In this document: in pieces, positions 1 to 9,188 of the stretch | Layout: every line of letters starts with the position of its first letter | Position numbering within the stretch: the stretch's first letter is position 1 | Assembly: GCA_027858295.1 (NCBI GenBank) | Contig: JAQICZ010000063.1 | Coordinates: forward strand, 1 to 41,501 | Direction: 5' to 3' | Length of the DNA: 41,501 bases | Origin: Nanobdellota archaeon | Lineage (GTDB): Archaea > Nanobdellota > Nanobdellia > Pacearchaeales > GW2011-AR1 | Translations under genes and position numbers: made by a program | The notes under the pieces: model-generated | What the model saw: only the letters and a program-made list of their open reading frames with translations | Databases searched by the model: none | Told to the model about the DNA's origin: nothing

Positions 1-88
1 TTTATAAAAAATTTAAAATATCTAACAACTAACGACTAAGAACTAAAAACTCGCCCACCTTCTCTCTCAAAATCAAAATCCAACCCAA

Positions 89-181
89 TTATTCAAAATC
101 TTCTGAAATCTCGTCATCCAACTGAGCTAAATCTTCAGCTTCGTCATATTTCGAGAGGGGTGGCTCACTATCTATATCCAT
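89..181 (-). CDS. possible small acidic protein, 30 aa (MDIDSEPPLSKYDEAEDLAQLDDEISEDFE)
   Basis: Open frame with ATG (complement of 179-181) and TAA (complement of 89-91), just downstream of vapC; below the length cutoff of the supplied ORF track. Confidence 0.35.
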   Translation of the reverse strand: MDIDSEPPLSKYDEAEDLAQLDDEISEDFE

Positions 182-246
182 TTTACTAGAAATACAAATA
201 ATTCCCAACTTTTAAAGTTTTAGACATCAAACTACCCCACCAAAAA

Positions 247-636
247 TCAGTAACTCAAAACCTTCAACCCCTTAATCTTCTCAAAATGCCTATCTTTTGT
301 AATAATTTTATTCACGCCTGCAGAAATAAAACTAGCAGCTATGACTGAATCCATTTTACCAACTTCCATCCCCAAAGATTTCATTTTCCAAAACAACCTA
401 GAAGACTTCTTCAACAATTCATTATTCATTTCAACAACCTTAAACATTTTAAATAAATCATCATAAAAACTTTCTTCTTCCAAATGAAACTTAATATTAG
501 GATTAATCCCAAAACTCAACTCCAAATAACTCGCCTGGCACAAACAAAACTCCTCATTCAAACCATTCATCAAAAAAACCAACCGTTCTTCTCCTCTTAA
601 TAAATCAATCAATGCACAAGTATCAAGCCCTATCAT
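247..636 (-). CDS. vapC: PIN-domain ribonuclease toxin, VapC-like
   Basis: MIGLDTCALIDLLRGEE N-terminus, later acidic residues (KMDSVIAASFISAGVNKIITKDRHFEKIKGL) typical of PIN domains; overlaps the upstream small gene by 4 nt. Confidence 0.85.
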   Translation of the reverse strand: MIGLDTCALIDLLRGEERLVFLMNGLNEEFCLCQASYLELSFGINPNIKFHLEEESFYDDLFKMFKVVEMNNELLKKSSRLFWKMKSLGMEVGKMDSVIAASFISAGVNKIITKDRHFEKIKGLKVLSY

Positions 637-887
637 CTCCTATTCCCTCGACTCTCCAACTCAGAATCAAGACTCTCCCTAACATCCTTATATTCATTCT
701 CTCTATCTTTCCAATAAGTCTCTCCCCTCTCTTTCAAAACCCCAGCAAATTTCATGATATCCCTGTTCCTCTTTTCTTTTTCATTAACAACTTCAATAAT
801 AATATCTGAAAAACTCTTACCCTTACCCTTCAAAGAACATAATAAATCATATGCTTCCTGCTTAATCGAAATATTCATACTACCCAT
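633..887 (-). CDS. vapB: VapB-like antitoxin
   Basis: Small gene coupled to vapC; N-terminal MNISIKQEAYDLLCSLKGKGKSFSDIIIEVV resembles archaeal VapB/DUF217-type antitoxins. Start probably at 887 or 878, not the ORF-track start at 956. Confidence 0.75.
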   Translation of the reverse strand: MGSMNISIKQEAYDLLCSLKGKGKSFSDIIIEVVNEKEKRNRDIMKFAGVLKERGETYWKDRENEYKDVRESLDSELESRGNRR

Positions 888-900
888 ATATGTATGGGTA
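881..900. promoter_or_regulatory. candidate VapBC operator palindrome TACCCATA-tatg-TATGGGTA
   Basis: Perfect 8-bp inverted repeat with 4-bp spacer at the vapB start codon, about 15-20 bp downstream of a TATA-like element (tttatatat on the minus strand). Confidence 0.6.
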
Positions 901-961
901 TTTTGCCATATATAAAATTTGCGACTAATATATTTATAAAAATTAAAACACTTCATATTTT

Positions 962-1507
962 ATGGTAGATTATAAAAATAAAATACAAGAGATTAGAACA
1001 AATATCCAAAATTGTCATTTGTGTGAATTACATAAAACAAGAGATATAACAGTCCCAGGAGAAGGTCCTATAAGTTCTACTATAATGTTTATCGGCGAAG
1101 CACCTGGTAAAATAAACAATGAAGTCGGGCTACCATTTGTTGGTCATGGTGGAAAAATATTCGATAAAATATTATCTTTATGTGGAATAGAAAGAAAAAG
1201 TATTTTTATAACTAATATTTTAAAATGTTGGCCGCCCGAAAATAAAAAACCAAAAACAAAAGAAATTCAATATTGTAAGAAATATCTTTTTGACCAAATA
1301 GAAGTCATAAAACCGAAAATCATCTTTGCATTAGGAACAACAGCTTATGAAACATTAACAAACAAAAAAATAAAAATAAAAAAAGAACATGGTATTCCCA
1401 TAATTATCAATAATATAAAAATAGTTCCAATATTTCATCCAAATGGAATAAGATATATCAAAGGCGGAATAAAAACAATAGTTGAAGATATTGTTAAAAA
1501 TATTTAA
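962..1507 (+). CDS. type-4-like uracil-DNA glycosylase (Fe-S)
   Basis: CHLCELHKTR, GEAPGKINNEVGLPFVGHGGKIFDKIL, NILKCWPPENKKP and FHPNG motifs of the family 4/5 UDG fold. Confidence 0.9.
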   Translation: MVDYKNKIQEIRTNIQNCHLCELHKTRDITVPGEGPISSTIMFIGEAPGKINNEVGLPFVGHGGKIFDKILSLCGIERKSIFITNILKCWPPENKKPKTKEIQYCKKYLFDQIEVIKPKIIFALGTTAYETLTNKKIKIKKEHGIPIIINNIKIVPIFHPNGIRYIKGGIKTIVEDIVKNI

Positions 1508-1637
1508 TTTAAAAATGTTCTTACTCTCGAACCCAAATTGTTATTTCTGTTGACTATTTTGAATTGTTGAGATTTTTTGCAACCAGACGGTTTACAAAAA
1601 ATTTCAAAATTCAAACTAGCAGAACATAAATAACAAT

Positions 1638-2960
1638 TTACGGTGAGAGCCTACGCATCTTTCGCGGAAACGCAATCGCATCCTTAATATCAGTAAGCCC
1701 ACAAATCCAAGAGATAACTCTCTCAACACCCATCCCAAATCCACCATGCGGAATTGAACCATAACGTCTTGAATCAAAATAAAATTCATAATTCTCCAAA
1801 TTCTCCCCTACCTTAATCAAATTTTCCTTAATCACTTCAAGACTTTCTTCTCTCTGTGAAGCTCCGAACAATTCACCATAACCTTCAGGTCCAATCATAT
1901 CAAATCCCTGAACAGTCTTTTCATCTTCAGGCTTATCAATTGTCTCAGGAGATTCCTTCATATAGAAAGCCTTAACAGCCTTAGGATAATCAGTGACAAT
2001 CACAGGAGTGTCATACAAACTACTCAACTTATCTTCTTCAATAGTTCGAAGGTCCTTACCCCATGGAATATCAAAATCAAACTCTTTCTTCAATAATTTA
2101 ATAGCTTCCGTATAAGTAAGATGAGGAAACCTCTTTGAAATAGTAGCTTCTAAAGTCTTTGTGTCTCTTTCTAAAATCTCTAAATCTTCCTTATTAATTT
2201 CAAAAACTTTTTTTACAACATGTCTCATTAAATCTTCAGCATAATCTTGTAGCATTCCAAAAGTTGACCAAGGAACTTCCATTTCAGCATGCCAATATTC
2301 TGTCAAATGTCTTGAGGTATTAGATTTCTCAGCTCTGAACGAAGGAGCAACACAATAAATCTTACCAAGAGCAAAAATTGCAGTCTCTGCATGAAGCTGC
2401 CAAGTCTGTGCCAAATATGCCTTTTTATCAAAATACTTAACTTCAAAAACACTAGAACCACTTTCTCCAGCAGCACTCAAAATTGTGGGAGACTGGAACT
2501 CGGTAAATCCTTTATCACGATAGAATTCATGAATAGCCCCAAAAATCGTAGACCTAATCTTCATAATAGCAGTCATCTTCCTAGAACGCAACCAAAGATG
2601 TCTTCTGTCCCCCAAAAGATCCTCATTCAAATCCTTGTTAATCGGATAATCTTCAGCAATATGAACAATCTCAATATCTTTAACAGTTACTTCAAATCCA
2701 GTAGGAGCTCTTTCATCAGGTTTAATCTCGCCAACCAACCTAACACTCGACTCAATCTTCAATTTATCAATTTTGTCCCATAACTCCTCAGAAAAATTCT
2801 CCTGCTTCAAAACACATTGAACAATATCAGTAGAATCACGCAAAACCAAAAACTTAATCTTATTAGAACCTCTAAACCTGTAAACCCATCCACGCAAAGC
2901 TACTTCACCTTCTCCAATCTTCATAGCACCTTTAACGGATATAAATTTTTTAGTGTTCAT
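1638..2960 (-). CDS. asnS: asparaginyl-tRNA synthetase (archaeal class IIb)
   Basis: GWVYRFRG, FRAEKSNTSRHLTEYWHAEME, GPEGYGELFGASQREE, RRYGSIPHGGFGMGVERV. Confidence 0.9.
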   Translation of the reverse strand: MNTKKFISVKGAMKIGEGEVALRGWVYRFRGSNKIKFLVLRDSTDIVQCVLKQENFSEELWDKIDKLKIESSVRLVGEIKPDERAPTGFEVTVKDIEIVHIAEDYPINKDLNEDLLGDRRHLWLRSRKMTAIMKIRSTIFGAIHEFYRDKGFTEFQSPTILSAAGESGSSVFEVKYFDKKAYLAQTWQLHAETAIFALGKIYCVAPSFRAEKSNTSRHLTEYWHAEMEVPWSTFGMLQDYAEDLMRHVVKKVFEINKEDLEILERDTKTLEATISKRFPHLTYTEAIKLLKKEFDFDIPWGKDLRTIEEDKLSSLYDTPVIVTDYPKAVKAFYMKESPETIDKPEDEKTVQGFDMIGPEGYGELFGASQREESLEVIKENLIKVGENLENYEFYFDSRRYGSIPHGGFGMGVERVISWICGLTDIKDAIAFPRKMRRLSP

Positions 2961-3021
2961 AGTAATTAATAGAATAAACCGTTTTTAATTATTTTGATTA
3001 TAAAGAATAACTAAAGAATAA

Positions 3022-3366
3022 CTAAAGATCCAAAAGATTTCGCCCTATATTAGGAGACAAATCAATCGGTTCTATTTTTTCTAACTTAATAGGTTTTATT
3101 TCCGGCAACTCGATGGGCTTTCTTACTGGCAATTTAAATGGTTCAATTTTTGGAAGCCTAACCTTTGCCAACTCAAATATTGGAAACTCTACAGGCTTAT
3201 ACCCTCCAATTCCATATTCTAACTGATTTGGTAATCTATTATAATATCCCTCAGAGAAACTAGAGTCAAAAAAATCCGAACTCAAAGGTGTAACGTTATT
3301 ATTCCGACAATACTCCCCTCGAGATAAAGAATTAAACCTTCTTCTTAATAATTCGTCATCATTCAT
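3022..3366 (-). CDS. hypothetical protein with a (K/E)P(I/F)xL-type short repeat region
   Basis: ORF between asnS and aspS, same strand; C-terminal half is PKIEPFKLPVRKPIELPEIKPIKLEKIEPIDL. Confidence 0.6.
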   Translation of the reverse strand: MNDDELLRRRFNSLSRGEYCRNNNVTPLSSDFFDSSFSEGYYNRLPNQLEYGIGGYKPVEFPIFELAKVRLPKIEPFKLPVRKPIELPEIKPIKLEKIEPIDLSPNIGRNLLDL

Positions 3367-3575
3367 AAAATCCCAAAGAAACCATTTATTAAAAACTTAT
3401 CTATACTCCCTACCAAAATTCACTTAACTCCACCAGTATTTCAGGCGAAGGAGGGAATAACCAATATCTCCTAAAATAGATAACGACACCAACGGGTGAG
3501 TGGGAAAAGAAAATTCCCGCAAGAAAAATTAGGGGGAGGTAGAGGAAGAGTTCTTTTCTAAAAACTAATTACTAA

Positions 3576-4958
3576 CTACTCTTTCTTTTCTTCTTTCTTT
3601 AACAAATCCAAACCAACTTCAGTTAACTGCTCCTTAGCCAAAGCCGAAGGCGAATCAAGCATTAAATCAACTGCATCCTTATTTTTAGGAAAAGCAATAA
3701 CCTCTCTAATTGATTCTTCACCAGTCAAAATCTGAGCTAACCTATCCAGTCCAAATGCAAACCCACCATGAGGCGGAGCACCATAAGACAAAGCTTTCAA
3801 TAAGAAACCAAACTTTTCTTCAGCTTCTTCTGGACTAATCTTCAAAATATCAAAAACCTTAGATTGAATCTTATCATTATGAATTCTAATAGAACCACCA
3901 CCAATCTCTGATCCATTTAAAACTAAATCATAACCATAAGACAAAGACTTCTCGTTAAATTCTCCATTCTCATCTAAAACAGGTTGAGTAAAAGGATGAT
4001 GAACAGCCTTGTATCTATTCTCTTCTTCATTATGTTCAAAAGCAGGAAAATCAACAACCCAAGTAAAAGAAAATTCTTCTCCAGTATCAGGCCTAGTATC
4101 AGGATTATCACGACCATACTTCTTCATAGCTTCTTCATATGTTATTCTTGAAAAGGGAATCTTTAATTCAATTCCACGAACTTCTTTAAAAACTTGAGCA
4201 ACCATTCCTTCAATAATATTCAAAACATCTTCTTGTTCAATAAAACTCATCTCCAAATCAATTTGAGTAAACTCTGGTTGTCTATCCTTTCTAGAATCCT
4301 CGTCTCTAAAACATCTAGCAATTTGAATATATTTATCAAACCCAGCAACTTGAGATAACTGCTTAAATAACTGTGGAGATTGAGGCAAAGCATAAAATTC
4401 ACCAGGATGTTTTCTTGAAGGCACAACAAAATCACGAGCACCCTCAGGAGTAGACTTCCCTAAAATCGGAGTTTCAATATAAGCAAAATCTTGCTTTCTA
4501 AAATAATCAAGAACGCTAAACATAATATCACTACGGACCTTCAAATTCCGTTGCATTCTGTCAGTTCGTAAATCCAAGAATCTATTCTTCAAACGAGTAT
4601 CTTCATCATTATTATCATTCTTTAAATCCATAGGCAGAACAGGAGCAATATTGAAAGCTTCAACACTATCGGCCCTAACCTCAATCTTGCCTGACGCCAT
4701 ATCCTCATTAAATTGGTTTTCAGGCCTCATATTAACAACACCCTTAATCTTAATAGAAGACTCAATAGTCAACTCCTTAAATGATTCAAAATTATCAACA
4801 GACTTCGGAACAATACACTGAACCTTACCATATCTGTCACGCAGAACAATGAAAATCAAATTCTTCATAACCCTAATAGAATCAATCCAACCACACAACT
4901 CAACATTCTGATTAGCAATATCTTCATTCACTTCATCCAATTTATGACTTCTTAACAT
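3576..4958 (-). CDS. aspS: aspartyl-tRNA synthetase, bacterial-type, apparently lacking the GAD insertion domain
   Basis: RFLDLR, GKSTPEGARDFVVPSR, FRDEDSRKDRQPEFTQ, NGSEIGGGSIRIH, YGAPPHGGFAFGLDRL. Start adjusted to MLRSHKLDEV at 4958. Confidence 0.92.
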   Translation of the reverse strand: MLRSHKLDEVNEDIANQNVELCGWIDSIRVMKNLIFIVLRDRYGKVQCIVPKSVDNFESFKELTIESSIKIKGVVNMRPENQFNEDMASGKIEVRADSVEAFNIAPVLPMDLKNDNNDEDTRLKNRFLDLRTDRMQRNLKVRSDIMFSVLDYFRKQDFAYIETPILGKSTPEGARDFVVPSRKHPGEFYALPQSPQLFKQLSQVAGFDKYIQIARCFRDEDSRKDRQPEFTQIDLEMSFIEQEDVLNIIEGMVAQVFKEVRGIELKIPFSRITYEEAMKKYGRDNPDTRPDTGEEFSFTWVVDFPAFEHNEEENRYKAVHHPFTQPVLDENGEFNEKSLSYGYDLVLNGSEIGGGSIRIHNDKIQSKVFDILKISPEEAEEKFGFLLKALSYGAPPHGGFAFGLDRLAQILTGEESIREVIAFPKNKDAVDLMLDSPSALAKEQLTEVGLDLLKKEEKKE

Positions 4959-5354
4959 AACACAAAAAGAGCCATTTTGTTTATAATAATTTCGGGTCAC
5001 AAAATGACTCTTTTTGAACCAAGAGCTAGAGGATAGAAACTTGAAGCTAAATCAAGAATAAACAACCCAAAAATAATAGCTCGCGGATAAAACAAATTAG
5101 GCGGATAAAGACAAACAGAACTCCATAAATATTAAACAAAAAAAATCAATCCTTAACCACCAAAAACAAACACACCCTCCATGCCCCAAACGGAGCGAAT
5201 AATTTAACTTGTCTTCAGGTGGTTGAGGTTGGCGGGCTTTTATATCAGCGCCATTCCACAAAACAAAAAGATGAAATGAATTTCCCGGGAGGGAATCACT
5301 GAGTGAAGCGAAGCAATTTTACAAAAATCAATCCAGACAACTAAGAATCACCAA

Positions 5355-5834
5355 CTAATTCCTTCCCCGTAAAGGGAACCCTTGACTTTGCCTCAAACAT
5401 TCATACAGAACAATTCCAAATGCCATAGGCAAACTCAAACAATGACTCATCCCAATAGTCGGAATCACAACATTCTCAAACCTACACAACTCCCTCGGAA
5501 TACCCCGCGTCTCAGCCCCGAAAATAATCAAACCATCCTTCTCAAATTTTAAATCATATTCATCAACCCCAAGCTTCTTAGCTCCCTTTCGCAATGTCGT
5601 AGAATAAACATTCTCATACTTCTTCAAAAAAACATCCAAATCATCAACAACACAAATCTCAACCTCATCAAAATGCCCCATAGAAACATCTTTCATCCTC
5701 CGTAATGAATCTTCCTCCTTCATCAATTCTTGTTTATCAAATAAATAAATCTTATAAATCCCAAAAGAAGCAGCAGTCCTAATAATACTACCAAGATTAG
5801 CCGCCTTTTCAGTTCCATATAATAAATAATCCAT
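5355..5834 (-). CDS. SpoU/TrmH-family RNA 2'-O-methyltransferase (SPOUT)
   Basis: NLGSIIRTAASFG; IIFGAETRGIPRE; VVIPTIGMSHCLSLPMAFGIVLYE. Confidence 0.9.
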   Translation of the reverse strand: MDYLLYGTEKAANLGSIIRTAASFGIYKIYLFDKQELMKEEDSLRRMKDVSMGHFDEVEICVVDDLDVFLKKYENVYSTTLRKGAKKLGVDEYDLKFEKDGLIIFGAETRGIPRELCRFENVVIPTIGMSHCLSLPMAFGIVLYECLRQSQGFPLRGRN

Positions 5835-6038
5835 ACACTAAGAGATTAAGACTAGTTTTTAGTTGTTAGTTATTAGTTTTCTTTTTATTAGAAGGTCACA
5901 AACTCAGAAATCAAAACATAACATTATCGACTCCGTAAGGAGCAAAGGCTGAGTATTCCTTACAGTGGAGTCTTCCAACAACCACATTTAATAAAACAAA
6001 AATGTATAATGTATCAAGACTTCTCTGTTATAATACTC

Positions 6039-6192
6039 CATCCATGCACGCACCGCGAGGAATAATTAAATTATATTAGTGGGTAAAGGTAGATAGGTGG
6101 GCTTTCATATCAGCGCTATTCCAAAAAACAAAAAACTGAGATGAATTTCGGAAGGGAATAAAAAAATGCCTCAGCATTTTTACTATTTTTTA
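6039..6192. repeat. dispersed repeat, family P
   Basis: CATGCACGCACCGCGAGGAATAATT...GGGCTTTCATATCAGC...CTGAGATGAATTTCGGAAGGGAATAA-hairpin; related copies at 5171-5320, 20848-21030, 24093-24220 and 41068-41210. Confidence 0.88.
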
Positions 6193-6205
6193 AACAACCC
6201 AAATA

Positions 6206-6835
6206 CTACCGAAAAACCCCTTCACGATAAGCCCAATCAACAACCTGCGGCATCTCAACAAATTCCTTCATCAAAATATCCTTCCTACCCTCTAACCCAA
6301 GCTCACCAAACCTACCATTATGACGATTCAAAGAATCCGCAAAATCACAAAGTTCAATAATTCGACCATACTTTCGACAATCATCTTCACTCAAAGTCTC
6401 ATGACCTGTCCTCTCCGGAAGAACCTCAGGATAACCTCTACTCTGCATATGATGATACAACATAATCCTAGCTTCATCCGGCAACGCTTCCTTGATTTTT
6501 TCATAACCAAAAACAACGTGTTCCTTAATTTTTTCATAATCTTCAGTCGTAAAATTACTATTAGAGATATCAGCCTTAGCAACAACTTCGACATCAACAT
6601 CCAAAACACCAACATCATGAAGATACGAAGCTACCATTAGTTTATCAACAGGAAAACTAGAAAAATACTTATTCGTTATCTTCTCCGCACTAATACCAAC
6701 ACGAACAGAATGCCCCCATTTATATTCGTCATATTCTCGAAGCTCATTTAAGCAAGAAGCAACATAAGCCCTTCTTCCATTAAACACACCAGCACGATCG
6801 AATGACTCATTCACCTCTTTTTCAAGACTAATCAT
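6206..6835 (-). CDS. HD-domain hydrolase, degenerate HD-GYP-like
   Basis: HSVRVG, YLHDVG, EHVVFGYEKI, YHHMQSRGYPEVLPE follow the HD/HD-GYP motif order. Confidence 0.8.
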   Translation of the reverse strand: MISLEKEVNESFDRAGVFNGRRAYVASCLNELREYDEYKWGHSVRVGISAEKITNKYFSSFPVDKLMVASYLHDVGVLDVDVEVVAKADISNSNFTTEDYEKIKEHVVFGYEKIKEALPDEARIMLYHHMQSRGYPEVLPERTGHETLSEDDCRKYGRIIELCDFADSLNRHNGRFGELGLEGRKDILMKEFVEMPQVVDWAYREGVFR

Positions 6836-7060
6836 TAAAATAGCGACAATAAAACCCCTTATAACCTTTTATATAATTCAAAATCACACCATAAATTTAT
6901 AAACGGAAATTTAGGAAAGTCAAATTTTCACATCAGAATTAATTAGGTATTCAAATCGACAACTCCCTCAGATTAAAAGGAACAATATTCTGTTCTAATA
7001 AATCTAACTTGCTCTTAACCAGAACAAAAACAATTAAATATTTAGGTCTCTAACTCCCCA

Positions 7061-7280
7061 TACAAAATTTCGTTAAATCGTTTCGCATCGATTTAACCTG
7101 CCTGAAATTTTGGCACGCCATATTCCAAAAATGAATGGCTAATACAAAATTTCGTTAAATCGTTTCGCATCGATTTAACCTGCCTGAAATTTTGGCACGC
7201 CATATTCCAAAAGTGAATGACTGATACAAAATTTCGTTAAATCGTTTCGCATCGATTTAACCTGCCTGAAATTTTGGCAC
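7061..7280. repeat. 82-bp tandem repeat, about 2.7 copies (TACAAAATTTCGTTAAATCGTTTCGCATCGATTTAACCTGCCTGAAATTTTGGCAC...)
   Basis: Copies start at 7061, 7143 and 7225 (period 82). Each contains a nested hairpin AAATTTC/GAAATTT and TTAAATCG/CGATTTAA. Confidence 0.95.
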
Positions 7281-7283
7281 CCT

Positions 7284-7315
7284 AAATAAAATGCAGAAAT
7301 CAAGACATTTTATTT
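7284..7315. repeat. hairpin AAATAAAATG-N12-CATTTTATTT
   Basis: 10-bp perfect inverted repeat; same arms at 36054-36085. Confidence 0.9.
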
Positions 7316-7534
7316 TCCCATATTCAGGATGCGAATGGTAATTCCACTTATACCAAAGTGAATGGTGCTTGGTTTAGCCAGATATATAGAAACAATACTT
7401 GGTTCTCATAATACTCAATTGTTCAATCAAAAAATACCACCATAGAATCAAACACTCTCCATGTACGCAGCGCGAACGACTATTTTAACTTGCCCTAATA
7501 ACTGAGCTATGTTCAGCAATTTCCCTCCTCACCC

Positions 7535-8122
7535 CTAAGGCAAATCAACACTAGTATACAAACCCTTTTCCTGAATAAACCTCTCAACAGGCAACGGAAC
7601 AAACTCCCTAATAGAAGTACCTTCAATAACTCTCAACCGAACTCCAGCCGAAGAAATAAATTTAGCACTCGGCTTCAAAATATCAATAATTCTCATATTC
7701 TCAACTTCCCTCAAAGGATAATTCTTCTTCTCAAAAATAATAAAATCAACCATTTTTAGAACTTCAGGAAACCTATACCATTTAATCACATCATGACACA
7801 AATCACTCCTGCCCAACCAAACAAAATCATAATCAAACTTCTTCCGAAGACGATTAAGAGTATCGTACTGAGAAAGCATTCCAGGAAAATCTATCTCCTC
7901 ACGACATAACTTAACATTTGGCACTCCATCCAAAGCAAGCTTTATCATATCAATCCTCAATTCCGCATCCACAAGCTCCCAATCAAACTGATGCTGCATC
8001 CCAGGCACCATCCAAACCTCATCTACGAGACCCTTCGCAACCACTTGTTTTACCATATCAACATCACCATTAGTAATCGGATTAAAATCCTCCCTAAACA
8101 AAGCAACTTTTTTTCTTTCCAT
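7535..8122 (-). CDS. nucleotidyltransferase-fold (NadD/NMNAT-like) protein with degenerate active-site motifs
   Basis: MERKKVALFREDFNPITNGDVDMV...VDEVWMVPG...IEGTSIREFVPLPVERFIQEKGLY. Start adjusted from 8197 to 8122. Confidence 0.75.
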   Translation of the reverse strand: MERKKVALFREDFNPITNGDVDMVKQVVAKGLVDEVWMVPGMQHQFDWELVDAELRIDMIKLALDGVPNVKLCREEIDFPGMLSQYDTLNRLRKKFDYDFVWLGRSDLCHDVIKWYRFPEVLKMVDFIIFEKKNYPLREVENMRIIDILKPSAKFISSAGVRLRVIEGTSIREFVPLPVERFIQEKGLYTSVDLP

Positions 8123-8389
8123 TATCACAATTAAATTGCAATCATATCTTATAATATTTTGGAATTCATAAAATTCAAATCTATTCACTCCGTTCAAATA
8201 TTAATCTAGTTGAATTCTCCACTACACTACAGACATCAATTGCTCTAGACAAACAGAAAAGTATAAACATTCTCATAAAAAAATAAAACTAACGAGCCTA
8301 GTTAACTCAACTTGCCTTAGGGCGGCTAATCGTGGAACGGACGATGATGACACTCCTCCCCCTAAAGGATTGCTCGCATTAGCGAACAA

Positions 8390-8409
8390 CTCACGGCATC
8401 AGCCGTGAG
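8390..8409. repeat. hairpin CTCACGGC-atca-GCCGTGAG
   Basis: Perfect 8-bp inverted repeat; the adjacent TTGCTCGC-atta-GCGAACAA forms a second hairpin. Confidence 0.85.
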
Positions 8410-8740
8410 CAAAGTATTATCCCTTGTAGGAATCAGATTTTCAATTTCACTTGAACCTTGTAAAAATAATCATAAAACATTCTACTTGTCACGAACAATT
8501 TCTGCCCGCGCCGCAGGTGATAATTTAATTGCCTTAATAGCTAAGCAACAGCGAATTAATTTTTTAAAATACATTCTTATTTTTTATCCCCTCGGACTAA
8601 AACTCCGAGACCCCTAAATTTGTTGTGAAAATCTTCTGTAGCCATCAATTAAAAACATCTCAGAGACACGAAACTCGAATAGGCAGACCAGTCTTAAAAT
8701 ATGCTTCTTCTCCAAATTTTGACCAAAAATACAATTATTT

Positions 8741-9139
8741 CTAAATCTCAACATAACTTACATAACCTGAAAAAATTGTTCGCTCCGCTCATATAAATTT
8801 TGAATTATCGCCGCTGGCAGAAGCAAATAGTGTAAATTATTTTTTTAAAATTTATGGTATTTTTCTGTTTGAAATATAATATTTGTCCCTGACGAAGTCG
8901 ATAATTAAAGTGTCTTTATTCTGATGCCTTCTCTTGTTTTCACTCTTCAGTTTTCTGAAGCTAAGTGAAAGTATGGTTTACCACGAAATCTATTGAAGGA
9001 ATAAATCCCGAAGCGATTTATGTTAGTAGAGGTACTTGTGAAACGGCGGTAGCGAAGGTCTTTTTTATCTTTAATGAGCTAATGTTGGTAAATATCAATA
9101 AACTAAACTTTTGAGTTAGTCAAAATTGGAAGAAGAACC
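8741..9139. repeat. long dispersed repeat, copy A (inverted relative to 41222-41500)
   Basis: Reverse complement of 41222-41500 with few differences plus a ~121-bp extra segment (8925-9045). Confidence 0.93.
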
Positions 9140-9188
9140 TAAAATATTAATACCATATAATTTATTCTATACAATTCCCAAAATCAAA

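Noticed and set aside
2391-2783. Plus-strand ORFs inside asnS, aspS, gatE, HD, proS, disA, rhomboid and P-ATPase genes
   Set aside because: Antisense to clearly recognised coding sequences and with no protein-family features.
3420-3560. Possible structured RNA between the 3022-3366 gene and aspS
   Set aside because: Only a weak GGGAA/TTCCC hairpin and a GGAGGGAATAACC repeat end; insufficient for an RNA call.
8405-8617. 70-aa plus-strand ORF
   Set aside because: Lies in repeat-derived intergenic DNA with hairpins and shared modules; no recognisable protein features.
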